A DNA stretch of 64,000 nucleotides from Eremomyces bilateralis CBS 781.70 (Eukaryota; Ascomycota; Dothideomycetes; Eremomycetales; Eremomycetaceae). Below the pieces are notes generated by a model that was not told the DNA's origin, did not search any database, and saw only the letters and a list, made by a program, of their open reading frames with translations. Numbering within the stretch: the first letter of the stretch is position 1; the number at the start of each line of letters is the position of its first letter. Where the stretch lies: the NCBI RefSeq assembly GCF_010015585.1, contig NW_022985095.1, positions 124,001 through 188,000 of the forward strand, read 5' to 3'. The translations under genes were made by a program, and so were the position numbers. Of the stretch, positions 11,647-21,721 are shown piece after piece.

Positions 11647-13376
11647 ATGCGGGGTGAGGTATGTTTGGTCCCATCTATCCTATCTTTGGCGTCCAGGCTC
11701 CAACATTTACCCCTGAGGAATGTTTATGCTGATCAAGGTACCCCAATATTCAGATATGCCACATCCATATCGGCCAGGCTGGTACTCAGCTTGGCAACAG
11801 TGCTTGGGAACTGTACGTCCTCTCCTCGCGTTTCCGACAAGTCATCCGTGGTCGGAGGTTCGCCTGGACTGTTATCACTAACGCCGCGGGGTACACAGCT
11901 ATCTTCTCGAACATGGCCTGAAAGCGGACGGTCGCCCGGATCCTGAGGCTGGCGAGCAGACGGAAGGAGGGTCTTTTGAGACCTTCTTCACGGAGACTGG
12001 CAGCGGAAAATATGTCCCGCGGTCCATCTTTGTCGACCTCGACCCTTCGGTACGGATCGAACCTCAATCAGTTCGGGCATTTTCACTAACATGGGACCAG
12101 CCCATCGACGAAATCCGCACCGGCAAATACCGCCAGTTGTTCCATCCGGAGCTTCTTATCAGCGGCAAAGAGGACGCCGCCAACAACTGTATGCACAACA
12201 AACACGCCTTGGACCTATCGATATTGACCTGCTGCAGATGCGCGTGGACACTACACAATCGGAAAGGAGCTCGCGGACAGCGTTATCGATCGCATTCGAC
12301 GTGTTGCCGGTATGTGATGGATACAAAACAAGGTGGACGAGCAGTTCTAACCTGCGGTAGACAACTGCAGCTCCCTGCAAGGCTTCTTGATCTTCCACTC
12401 CTTCGGTGGTGGCACGGGATCCGGCTTCGGGGCTCTCCTCCTCGAGCGACTCTCCACCGACTACGGCAAGAAGTGCAAACTCGAATTCGCCGTGTACCCC
12501 TCCCCGCGCGTATCCACTTCCGTCGTCGAGCCGTACAACGCCGTCCTGAGCACCCACAGCACCATCGAGAACTCCGATTGCACGTTCCTCGTCGACAATG
12601 AAGCCGTCTACGACATCTGCCGTCGGAACTTGGATATCCCGCGCCCAGACTTCGAGCATTTGAACCGCCTGATCGCGCAGGTGGTCAGCTCCATCACCTC
12701 CAGTCTTCGCTTCGATGGCGCGCTCAACGTCGACTTGAACGAGTTCCAGACCAACTTGGTGCCCTATCCTCGCATCCACTACCCGCTCATCAGCTATGCG
12801 CCGGTCATCTCCGCCGAAAAGAGCTCCCACGAGAGCCACAAGGTCAACGATCTGACCTTCCAATGTACGTGCACCGATCAGCTATTACCCTTCAACGCTA
12901 ACTCCCCAGGCTTCGAGCCCAACAACCAGATGGTAGTCTGCGATCCCCGCAACGGCAAATACATGGCCGTCGCCCTCCTCTACCGTGGCGACGTCGTCCC
13001 CCGCGACTGCACCGCCGCCATTGCCGCCGTCAAAGCCAAAGCCTCCTTCAACCTCGTCGAGTGGTGCCCCACCGGCTTCAAGCTCGGCATCAACTACACC
13101 CGCCCCGCGCGCGTCCCCGGCTCCGAGCTCGCCCCCGTCGACCGCTCTGTCAGCATGCTGTCCAATACCACCGCTATCGCGGAGGCCTGGAGCCGGCTCG
13201 ACCATAAGTTCGACCTGATGTACTCGAAGCGCGCATTCGTGCATTGGTATGTTGGGGAAGGGATGGAGGAGGGGGAGTTCAGTGAGGCAAGGGAGGATTT
13301 GGCGGCGCTGGAGAAGGATTACGAGGAGGTGGCTGCCGACAGCCTTGAGGAGGAAGAGGACGTGGGAGAGTATTAG
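11647..13376 (+). CDS. TUB1: Alpha-tubulin
   Basis: Seven exons, 11647-11658, 11754-11812, 11899-12049, 12101-12188, 12238-12309, 12361-12864 and 12910-13376, join to 450 residues, the standard length. The protein opens [16 protein letters not shown], contains the GTP-binding tubulin signature GGGTGSG, and ends in an acidic tail EEEEDVGEY. The terminal tyrosine would allow detyrosination if the enzymes exist. The opening MREC-type motif, the [10 protein letters not shown] stretch and the overall length mark it as alpha rather than beta. It forms the GTP-binding heterodimer of microtubules with beta-tubulin. Six introns, five of them before codon 145, is a typical crowding of introns at the 5' end. 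The symbol follows budding yeast; many filamentous fungi have two alpha genes and I cannot say which this is. Confidence 0.95.
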
Positions 13377-13800
13377 ACATCGACTGCTTTGCTCCGACGA
13401 GACCCCCCCGTCAGAATGCGTTGGGCGCGACTAGGTGTAAGTAAGAGCGGATGATGCTACGTTACAGCCGATGATTCACCCCTGGGTCTCTATTTTTCTT
13501 TTTGCCGATTCCAATAGGATCCTCGATTCGATCCCAAATCAGTTATTACACGGAAGCCAATGAAACATGATTATGCAGTACAAACACCGCGCTTGGATGA
13601 TCCGGACATGAAGCGTCGGGCTGAGATTCGAGCGCTTGTTAACCGGCCGAAACGCGGCATTTGTACTTGACTCATTGCTTGTCCGAATGCTCATTTAGCC
13701 CACACCAGGCTCCCAGACCTCTCCATCTCCTTGACGGTATCTATCCCACCTCGGCGAGTTCCCCATCTGCCCGCGTTCACTCCATTCCACCTAGCCACCA
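13377..13800. other. Intergenic region after alpha-tubulin
   Basis: Tubulin 3' end and spacer. No domain-bearing frame or repeat was found. CT-rich sequence at 13690-13800 leads into the ATG at 13801. Confidence 0.35.
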
Positions 13801-14139
13801 TGTCTCGTCCCCTTATCACCAGTCTCCCCTATCAGTACTTCCACAATCGAGTGCGTAGCCATTGGCTTCTACACATTAACCACCTGCACAACGACGCACG
13901 TGCTCACCACCACAACATCCCGTCCCCCGTCAACTTCACCGAGCCGCGTTTCTCCCCTCCAGCTAGGAGTTCCAGCTACCGTGAGCGCCACCATTAGGGG
14001 ACGAATCTCTTTCCTAAAGGACGACTCCTTCCCAGTCCTCTTAACACTTTTCTGCGTTCGACGTCGACGCGGTTCGCCAACCGAGCCAGGACCGCCTAGC
14101 CAGCTCACCCTGCCACCCTATGTACCTATTTTCGATTAA
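13801..14139 (+). CDS. Possible small gene of unknown function
   Basis: An ATG in strong context (CCACCATGTCTCG) opens a frame reading MSRPLITSLPYQYFHNR, followed at 13852 by a plausible GTGCGT donor. Using the acceptor CTCCAG ending near 13960 gives a 76-residue model ending PPYVPIFD at 14139. I do not recognise the protein. The alternative is that the start is real but the downstream exon is elsewhere, or that this is non-coding leader sequence. The evidence is only the start context and splice-like signals. Confidence 0.2.
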   Translation, partial: CLVPLSPVSPISTSTIECVAIGFYTLTTCTTTHVLTTTTSRPPSTSPSRVSPLQLGVPATVSATIRGRISFLKDDSFPVLLTLFCVRRRRGSPTEPGPPSQLTLPPYVPIFD

Positions 14140-15065
14140 TTGGGTATAGAGGCTCCATGCTGTTTTATTGCCCTCTTGCGCTGCGGGGTGTCTTAGCTGG
14201 CGATTTGAATCGGAACTATACACTTTCCTTGCTTGATACTTGTCTTCGCCTTTCGACCGCTTGGGTTACATAAGCGTTGATTATCTTGATCGTCTGGTCC
14301 TGTAGGACAAACGTCGCTGTCCCATGGAGGGTGGGGACTATTTATATCTCGCTGGACATCCTGGATGCTACGCACTACGTCTTAGTCGTCAAAGGGGACC
14401 GAGACAGTGTTGAGATACAAAACAGTGAGTTCAGTGAACACGATCTATGGGGGAACAATTTTTATATGTCTTGAATGGAATTTTTCGGGAAGAAATGGCA
14501 AATAAATAATCCGCAATACCAGTCGTCGATCATCCTGATCCAAGATTACCTCAAAATCTATGACAATATATCAGACAATATGTCCAGTATTCGGCGACCA
14601 GACTATAGACCTGGATGTCAACGGAGTTCGTCCGAGTCTTTGCGACGCATTTCCACATTTCCACATGTCTAACGAGTGCTAGAAGAGTAGAGCAACAGAG
14701 TATATATGTATATCTCGTCCAAGTCTGTATTTACCAAAGCTTGCAGTTGGTCTTGATCATCCTCTAGCTATAAGAGCTTTAATGCGAACGGGGGAACTAT
14801 AGTGAAGGATCGAAGCCGAAATATAGTGAAATCATTCGCTATCCAAAAAGCCGAAGCGAAACACAGAAGAGGAGGGTCTCTCGAGATATATGCACCCGAA
14901 TGTACGAAGAGCACTGCTACACCTATATCCCAACCAAAAACTCCTTGCCGTAAGAAAGACAACCACCATAGAACACGCCTAAGATCACTCCTAGCGATGC
15001 CGATCGCCACAAGCCAACCGGTTCCTTCACCAAACGCTCCAATATAAACCATCTAACCCACCCCT
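14140..15065. other. Intergenic region downstream of the aspartyl-tRNA synthetase fusion
   Basis: AT-rich, about 900 bases, with no supported gene. A 94-codon hydrophobic frame on the minus strand (14768-15052) begins 14 bases beyond the erdS stop. It most likely reflects 3' UTR rather than a gene. Confidence 0.35.
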
Positions 15066-18000
15066 CTAGTCATCGTCCTCAAAGAATTTCATAATCGCCT
15101 TCACCCCCATCGGCCCCAACCCATGCGGCGGATAACACACCCAGCTCGCCTCCTCCTTCGCCCCCAACTTCTCCCGAAACTCCGTCTTGTTCGTCAGCTT
15201 CAGCTCCGTCATAATGGCGTGGTACGCCTTCGACAGCACCTTGACCTTGGCGCCGCGCATGTTGTGCCCCGGCGTGAAGTGGCTCGATGCTCCCCCGCCG
15301 AACGTCACCGAGTTCACACCCTGCGCTGCCACGAACTTGAACACGTGCCCGATGAGCATCTCGATAGACCCGGACGGCGCGCTGGGGAAGTCGAGCGCGT
15401 ACTTGACCTGGTAGCCGTGCTCAGGGGACAGCTGGGCGAGTGCGACCATGGAGACGAGGTCGCCGTCCTTGGTGTAGCTGAAATGGTAGCTGCGGTGCTC
15501 AACATCCTGCCACGGGCGGATCTCGGTGAGGTGCACCTGCTTTCCCTTGCGGTTCGCGAGCCACACCTGCACTTTCTCGTCGACCTTGCGGCGCACCTCG
15601 TCGGGGATCTTGGCTCCGAGCGCGTAGTCAGTGATCTTGATGCCTTCCTTCTCAGCGCGGCGGATCTTGCGCGCCACTTCGTTGTCTTTCAGGCCGCGCA
15701 CGTCGCTCGGGTCGAGGCGCTGCTCGGCGACGACGGAGAACGTGCGCCAGTTGAAGCGGGTGGCGAGGATTTCCTCGGCCGCGGCACCGGCGAGGACCCA
15801 TAGGGGCTTAAGCTTGGTCTCGCGGTTGATGAACCGGAGGTACCCGGAGATGGTCTTGATGTACTGGCTTTCGTGGCACAGGGGGTCGCCGACCGTGATG
15901 GCGAAATTATCTACCGGGACGTATCCGACGGCGGCGCCGGTGTGCCCGCATCTCCAAATGTGCGTTCTCGGCTCGAGCCAGGACGTGTTGGTGGCATCGC
16001 CGTAGTTGGCGATGAGCTCTTCCAGCGGCTGGAATTCGATGCCAGCCAGCATCCTGTCCCTGCCTTCCCACGGCGGGTGCATGGTGGAGGCTTCCGGGTG
16101 CCTCAATTGTTTGATTGCCGGCCTCTCGGGGAAGCTCTTGGGGTCGCGAGGGAACAGCGATCCGTGGCGAATATCGCCGAGGTTGAGGAGGAGGAACAGC
16201 ATCCGTTCCAGCCCGATGCCACCTCCACCATGTGGAGGAGCGCCCCACGCAAAGGCATTCAAGTATTCAGTCATAGTGCCGGCATCGATGCCTTTCTTTT
16301 CGAGCTGTGCCATCAGCGTTTTGTGATCATGGATACGTTGGCCGCCCGAGAGGATTTCCTGGCCACGGAGGAAGATGTCGAAGGAGTTGGTGACTTTGGG
16401 ATTGTGCGGGTCCGGCATGGCGTAGAACGGTCGAGCGCCCACGGGGAATTTGTCGAGGATATAGAAATCCGTGCCGTACTTCTCCTTGACCAGCTTTCCC
16501 AACTGAATCTCGTCTCGGGTGCCCAGGTCTTCATCCTCAGGGAGCTCTTTGCCCTCGTCGTCCCTCCACCCTGACGAATTCAACAGTCGGATGCCTTCAG
16601 CAAAGGGGATACGCGGTGTCTCCTCGATCCAGATCAGGTCTTCGTGGGGGAAATGCTGTTTCACGAGATCGATTTCATTACGATACTCGCGGTAGACACC
16701 TTCAAAAATAGCCTTGAACGTGTTGTCTAGCATGCGCAGGACTTCGTGGTAGTGTTCATCAATAGCCATCTCCAAATCCAATCCGGTAAATTCGGTCATA
16801 TGTCGATGAGTATTACTGTTCTCGGCGCGGAAAACGGGACCGACCTCATATACCTTGCGGAAGTCGGAAGCAATGGCCATCTGTTTGGCCAATTGTGGTG
16901 ACTGCGCCAGGAACGCGGGCCGGCCGAAATAGTCGATCCGGAACACTGTGGCCCCCGATTCCGTCGCGCCGCCCTGCAGCTTGGGTGTGTGAATCTCGAC
17001 AAAGCCCTGCGAGTCCAGGTACGCGCGGAACAGCCGGCTGATTCCTGCCTGGATGCGGAAGATGCTTTGGGACGCAGTGGTTCGCAGATCGAGGATACGG
17101 CTCGCGATGCGAGCGCGATCGCTGACCACGATGCGGTCGTCGCCCTCCTGAAGCTTCGCGTTGCTGAGCTCGGCTTCGTGGACGGTGAAGGGCATGTGGT
17201 CGGCGATCCTGGCTTCCGCGTGTATGGAATGGATGGCAACTTCGATATCATGGATGGAAGTGCCAATGATCTCGCCTTGTTTAGCCTTGGGTTCTTGCAG
17301 GATGCCTCGGACGAGCACCACGGTCTCCATCTCGAGGTGATTGGCCCAGTACATCATATACTTGGAGATGTTTCCTTGCTCTTGAAGGACGCCTTGGATG
17401 GTGTGGGTTTGCTGGCGTAGTTCGAAGAAGGTGAGGTGGTTGCTGATGTGGCGAATGTTATGGATGCGAGCGCGGAAAACTACCTCCTTTCCCACGTCCT
17501 TGGAGGCGAAGGATTCGAAGTCCAGCCGGTCCTCGTGTTGCCATGCACCGGCGTAGTTATTGACGGGCAGGTGCCCATACAGCGCCCTCATGTCTTCCGT
17601 TTCTTCCACTTTCGCTTGCTCTTCCATTTCTTTGAGCCGGGTTTCGTGCTCCTCTTCTTTTGCCGCCGCCAATTGCTTTTTGAGTTCCTTTCGGGCCACC
17701 CGTTCCGCCTTCCGCTGTTGATTCCGACTCATCTCCTCGCCCTCCCGGTTGAGGGGTGGCTCGGTCTCATCGGACGAGGAGTCGTCGGCAAGGTGCAGCT
17801 TATCCTTGACATATCGCACTGGGGACCTCGTCGGGCTGCTATGCGTCTTTTCCCTCAAGCTTTCTCGGTGATTTGGCCGCTGGAAGGTACCGCTATTTCT
17901 AGGCGAGGAGGACCCGCTGAAGGTGCCGCTCTGACGAGGCGAATGTAACGCGCTCAAACCGAAGGTGCTGGATCGTTTCGGAGAGCTGGGCACGCTGCTG

Positions 18001-18080
18001 TGATTCTCTTTCTCGGTGTCACTACTTGGCTGGCTACCGCCGTTGCGGATTTTTTCGAGAGCCTTCTTAAGAGACGCCAT
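15066..18080 (-). CDS. erdS: ErdS: aspartyl-tRNA synthetase fused to a DUF2156 aminoacyl-transferase (ergosteryl-3-beta-O-L-aspartate synthase)
   Basis: A single exon encodes 1,004 residues from the ATG at 18080 (MASLKKALEKIRNGG). An in-frame ATG at 18140 would add 20 poorly conserved residues. Residues 1-120 are Ser/Pro-rich and 130-175 are a charged helix. The anticodon-binding OB fold (about 195-290) and class II core follow, with motif 2 (GPVFRAENSNTHRHMTEF, near 415) and motif 3 (GGGIGLERM, near 620). From about 690 to the end lies a DUF2156/MprF-type GNAT-like domain (ALDFPSAPSGSIEMLIG). Published work on this fusion in fungi shows that Asp-tRNA made by the first module is used by the second to aspartylate ergosterol. 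That activity is assigned here by family. The partner hydrolase ErdH was not recognised in this window. Confidence 0.95.
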   Translation of the reverse strand: MASLKKALEKIRNGGSQPSSDTEKENHSSVPSSPKRSSTFGLSALHSPRQSGTFSGSSSPRNSGTFQRPNHRESLREKTHSSPTRSPVRYVKDKLHLADDSSSDETEPPLNREGEEMSRNQQRKAERVARKELKKQLAAAKEEEHETRLKEMEEQAKVEETEDMRALYGHLPVNNYAGAWQHEDRLDFESFASKDVGKEVVFRARIHNIRHISNHLTFFELRQQTHTIQGVLQEQGNISKYMMYWANHLEMETVVLVRGILQEPKAKQGEIIGTSIHDIEVAIHSIHAEARIADHMPFTVHEAELSNAKLQEGDDRIVVSDRARIASRILDLRTTASQSIFRIQAGISRLFRAYLDSQGFVEIHTPKLQGGATESGATVFRIDYFGRPAFLAQSPQLAKQMAIASDFRKVYEVGPVFRAENSNTHRHMTEFTGLDLEMAIDEHYHEVLRMLDNTFKAIFEGVYREYRNEIDLVKQHFPHEDLIWIEETPRIPFAEGIRLLNSSGWRDDEGKELPEDEDLGTRDEIQLGKLVKEKYGTDFYILDKFPVGARPFYAMPDPHNPKVTNSFDIFLRGQEILSGGQRIHDHKTLMAQLEKKGIDAGTMTEYLNAFAWGAPPHGGGGIGLERMLFLLLNLGDIRHGSLFPRDPKSFPERPAIKQLRHPEASTMHPPWEGRDRMLAGIEFQPLEELIANYGDATNTSWLEPRTHIWRCGHTGAAVGYVPVDNFAITVGDPLCHESQYIKTISGYLRFINRETKLKPLWVLAGAAAEEILATRFNWRTFSVVAEQRLDPSDVRGLKDNEVARKIRRAEKEGIKITDYALGAKIPDEVRRKVDEKVQVWLANRKGKQVHLTEIRPWQDVEHRSYHFSYTKDGDLVSMVALAQLSPEHGYQVKYALDFPSAPSGSIEMLIGHVFKFVAAQGVNSVTFGGGASSHFTPGHNMRGAKVKVLSKAYHAIMTELKLTNKTEFREKLGAKEEASWVCYPPHGLGPMGVKAIMKFFEDDD

Positions 18081-19598
18081 GGTAGGACAGATGGTGGGGG
18101 GACAGTAGTGTCGATCCACTCCGCATGCGGGGGAGGACAAGAGTGTCAGATAGGGACACGGATAGCGATTTGCAATGCCTGGATATTATTATTGTGATGG
18201 AGGAGGAGGTTTTCAAAGAAGATGAGGAAAAGAGAAGGTCGACCGGGGCGAAGCAACCGAGTAGTATTGTTGGTGGCGGCGATAGAGCTAATGAAGGGCC
18301 AGGGAGGGCATGAGAGGATTTATGGAGGGGAATTTCGGCCATCGGGTGCGTCCGTGGCGGAGAGTTGGTTGGCCACCCAAGTCACGGCCTAGCTCATAGG
18401 TGTCCAAGTTTCCAAGGTTGAAGGTAGGGTTTGGTTGGGACAGGGTGATACTGCAAGCCCACAACCACATGCCCGATGATGAATCGGTCGGGATTGATTC
18501 GACAAGTGATGGCTGATTGATTAATTGGATTGGTGACCGGATGAAAGCTTGTGATTGGGGTTTCCGGATGCCACAGTCATCAAAGATTACCACGGGAATT
18601 CTTATAAGACAGGAGGGCAGTGGGAGGTAATTACTTGCACCGGTCCGCCATCCGGAATCAACGCATTTCCGATATACGGAATTATTATTAATACTCTACC
18701 CACCAATGGTCCAATCTCATGGTCGAAATCCTCGTATCAATTATCAATGCTTAACATGCGCTTCGTGTTGTTTTTGAGTTTCGACACTTGACTGCTGTTC
18801 CTGGTGACGTTATCCTTACCTCATTTGTTCATTAATATTCTGTGTTTATCTTAGTCTTCTTCGGTGTTGTCCAACTTCCAAAGCTTGTTTTCTTGTACCT
18901 GCAGCGCCCGTCAGGGCAATCACCCGTCACCAAGGACCCATGAACCCATTGTGAAATGCGAGAGATAGTCCCAATCCTGTACCTGTATAGTTAAATTATC
19001 CAGGCTTCCTTCTCACCACGTTCCAGTAATAACCACACCCTGATCTATCAAACCCAGGAAGTTCAGCACCGTTGTCCCTCCGTTTCCGCCCCCGATTTTC
19101 CGGTCATTTGGATATATGCCTTAGTGCTCAGTAATCATACCCGGCTGCTTATGTGCGCACGCTGCATGCACACCTGACAATGCGTTCCTGGATCTGGTTA
19201 GCAATTCGCGGATGGCTGTCATTTAAACCGAGGATTGGAGGGATCGAAAGTCTGGCCAACTCTAGTCTCTACTTACCGACATCGGGGGGTTGGACTTTGG
19301 AGGGATGTGGCATGAATCGGAAATCCATCGCTTTCTATCCCACCCTGCGCACGGTAAAGTGTATTTAGTCCAAGTCATGGTTAACACTGGATGTGTAGTT
19401 GCAGAGTGTACACACAAATGGACTGGAACGAGGTCGGTGTCGGTGACGTCATTACCTTTGCCACAGTTCGGGCCGACTTTTACAACATCGGAGGGTCGGA
19501 ACTTCATCACATCCACACGCCACACCAGTGCTACTGCACTTGTCAGAGCGAAGATTGATACGCACTACTAGTTTTGTTGAGTACGTAGTACATTCAAG
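18081..19598. other. Intergenic region between two minus-strand genes
   Basis: About 1.5 kb with no supported gene. It holds the erdS promoter (18081 upward) and the 3' end of the AflY-like gene. Short frames at 18288-18593 and 19153-19571 lack domains and splice partners. No repeat of note was seen. Confidence 0.35.
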
Positions 19599-21038
19599 CT
19601 ATATATCCGGAATCTCCTCCGCGTGCCGCGACCCCGTCGCTGTGAACCCACCCCACCCTGTAAACTCCGTGGCGAACAACACCGCCGCCTTCTCGAAATA
19701 TCGATCCTCGTCCCCCCACGTCGCCGCCGCTTCTTTCATCGCGCGGCAGCCTTTCACGAAATGAGGGTCGGTCCGGAACTCGCCCTGGAGCGCCCGAGGG
19801 ACGACGACATTCGTCCAGCTCTGGTTCCCTAGGTCGAACCGCTTGATCCGATTCGTGTCGATGGCGGGACGGAGCTGCGCGATGAACACGGCCAGGATAA
19901 ATAGCCACCATTCTTTCACCAGCGACAGTTGGAATTCCGGCGGGATCAGAGGTAGCAGGATGCGTACCGCGTGCGAGGTGGTAAGCGTATGTACCAAGAA
20001 GAAGTCATACCCGCGCCCTTTCTCCGCGTCCACGCTCCCGACGAGCAGCGCCGTGGCCAGTCGCTGCGACTCCTCGAACCGGGCGCTGACGTCTGGCGAC
20101 CCTTCCGGCGACAGATCCCACGCGTTCCACCATTCCATCAGCTCGGGCTCCTTCTCACGGAAGAGCCGGGTGACGTTGTCGGCTCCGGGTTGGTCGAACA
20201 AGTCATCGAATCGGCGGTCCGAGCGCACCCGATCGAGGATCTCGAATAGGCTCGTGCTCGTCCACGGGGGTCGCCGGTCGGGTCGCGTCCATTGCGGGTC
20301 GTCTAGATATTTATGGATGTCCGAGTAGAAGCATGCGATCAGTGACAGCGCCTCGATGGCAACCTCGCGATTGTCGAACTCCATGGCATAGCCCAAGTGA
20401 ATGAGCGGGTGGCCGAGGCCGGAGACGGCGGCGTGGATCAGCGGATTGGGCCCGGAGAACAGTATTTCCTGGACGAGGTGGCGCCAGTCGTAATGGTATT
20501 CGACCATGCGGTCTTCAAAGAAATCAATGAAAGCGCGTTGATATCTGGATGTCGTCAGTCGATCGGGCTTATTTACTAGACACGGATGGTGGAACGAACT
20601 CTCGTTTTCCCAGATACCTCCGCCAATCCTGCTTGGTGATCTCCCCTGGAGAATCTTCCCATGGCTCAAGATGCTCGGATTCGGACTCGTAGATCAGTTG
20701 TAATTGCTCGCGCGTGGCCCCAAATATATATGATGAGCACAGGAGCTATCAGACGATTAGTATTGGGCTGCAGTGCTGAACCACATGAGTGAATGCCGGC
20801 TGGGAGGACGTACGTGAGGGAGGTGATTGTGAAACCGAAGATTATTATATATGATCGAATAGTTCATATGATTAGCTCTCAGTAGATGTTTTAGTGTTCT
20901 TGGTGCCTTGTCCGTATTCGTCTCGATCTGATGGATCTCGACTGACGGCAGAACAATCGGGTGTGTGGTACTGGGGCGGAAGAAGTTGGATATGAAGGAA
21001 GGAAGGCCAAAATTGGTGTTGAACATGTTCCCCGTCAT
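19599..21038 (-). CDS. Questin-oxidase-like protein (AflY/DUF4243 family)
   Basis: Three exons on the minus strand, 21038-20814, 20745-20600 and 20544-19599, join to 438 residues. The second intron uses a GTTCGT donor; splicing there gives DWRRYLGKREYQRAFIDFF, the family's Trp-Tyr-Leu-Gly region, whereas the upstream GTATCT donor would delete it. Other family-like segments are HPLIHLGYAME, DLSPEGSPDVSARFEE and FLVHTLTTSHAVR. Relatives include AflY of aflatoxin synthesis and GedK-type questin oxidases, which perform Baeyer-Villiger-like ring cleavage of anthraquinones. No polyketide synthase lies nearby, so the substrate is unknown. The start ATG (21038) could be displaced by a few residues. 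Confidence 0.85.
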
Positions 21039-21721
21039 CTTGGATACTCGTCATGGAATGCCAAATGGTTGGTTTGGGACTCTTAGTTCTTGGGTTGATG
21101 TTGGAGTGGTTATGTATTGATGGTCCGGAGATGGAGTGATGATGTTATCCCGGTTGGGGCTGCTAGGATTTAATGTCGTTCCAGAACATCATCGCCAGTG
21201 AACCAAAAAATCATGGTCAAAGGTATCCGGCAACTGGCTGGCAGCGTTTTACTGTTAAGATATTGTTAAGGTCCTTGTATTGATTTTTCTTGAGTAAATC
21301 ATTGATAAGACACTATCGGATACCTTCTGCTATTCAAACTAGCCTGTGTTCGTGGCCGTCAATTGATGCCTGGTAAACAACAACATTATATTAATAGAAC
21401 ATGAGCAAGAATCGAAGCGAAACAATAGTAGTATTAGCTACTTACTTACTCCGGTACTTGGTATTATTAGTGACCAAGTTGCAAGACCAATCCCTTCATC
21501 AGATCAGCCCTGTGACATGCCTGGCGAACCAGTGGTGTCTGGTGAGTGGTGAGTGGTGAGTGTTGTGTGTGAAGTCGGGAAAAGTTTGGATTCCCCACAA
21601 AAGTTTTGGAAGCAACTCAAAACATCTGACTCCCAACCATCCGTCAATTGCCATCTTCCCTCAATTCATCTTCTCTTCGTCTCAATTGATCCAAGTTCCG
21701 ATCTCATAGATTCCCGTAACC
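21039..21721. promoter_or_regulatory. Divergent promoter region between the AflY-like gene and ARG1
   Basis: About 680 bases between two divergent starts. It includes a short run of GGTGAGT units at about 21541-21562. No Gcn4/CpcA-type TGACTCA site was confirmed, although TGACTC occurs once in the leader near 21629. Confidence 0.35.

Noticed and set aside
14768-15052. 94-codon hydrophobic frame just after erdS
   Set aside because: No homology recognised, no start context, and it lies where the erdS 3' UTR must be.
19843-20328. 161-codon plus-strand frame within the AflY-like gene
   Set aside because: Shadow of the conserved minus-strand protein.
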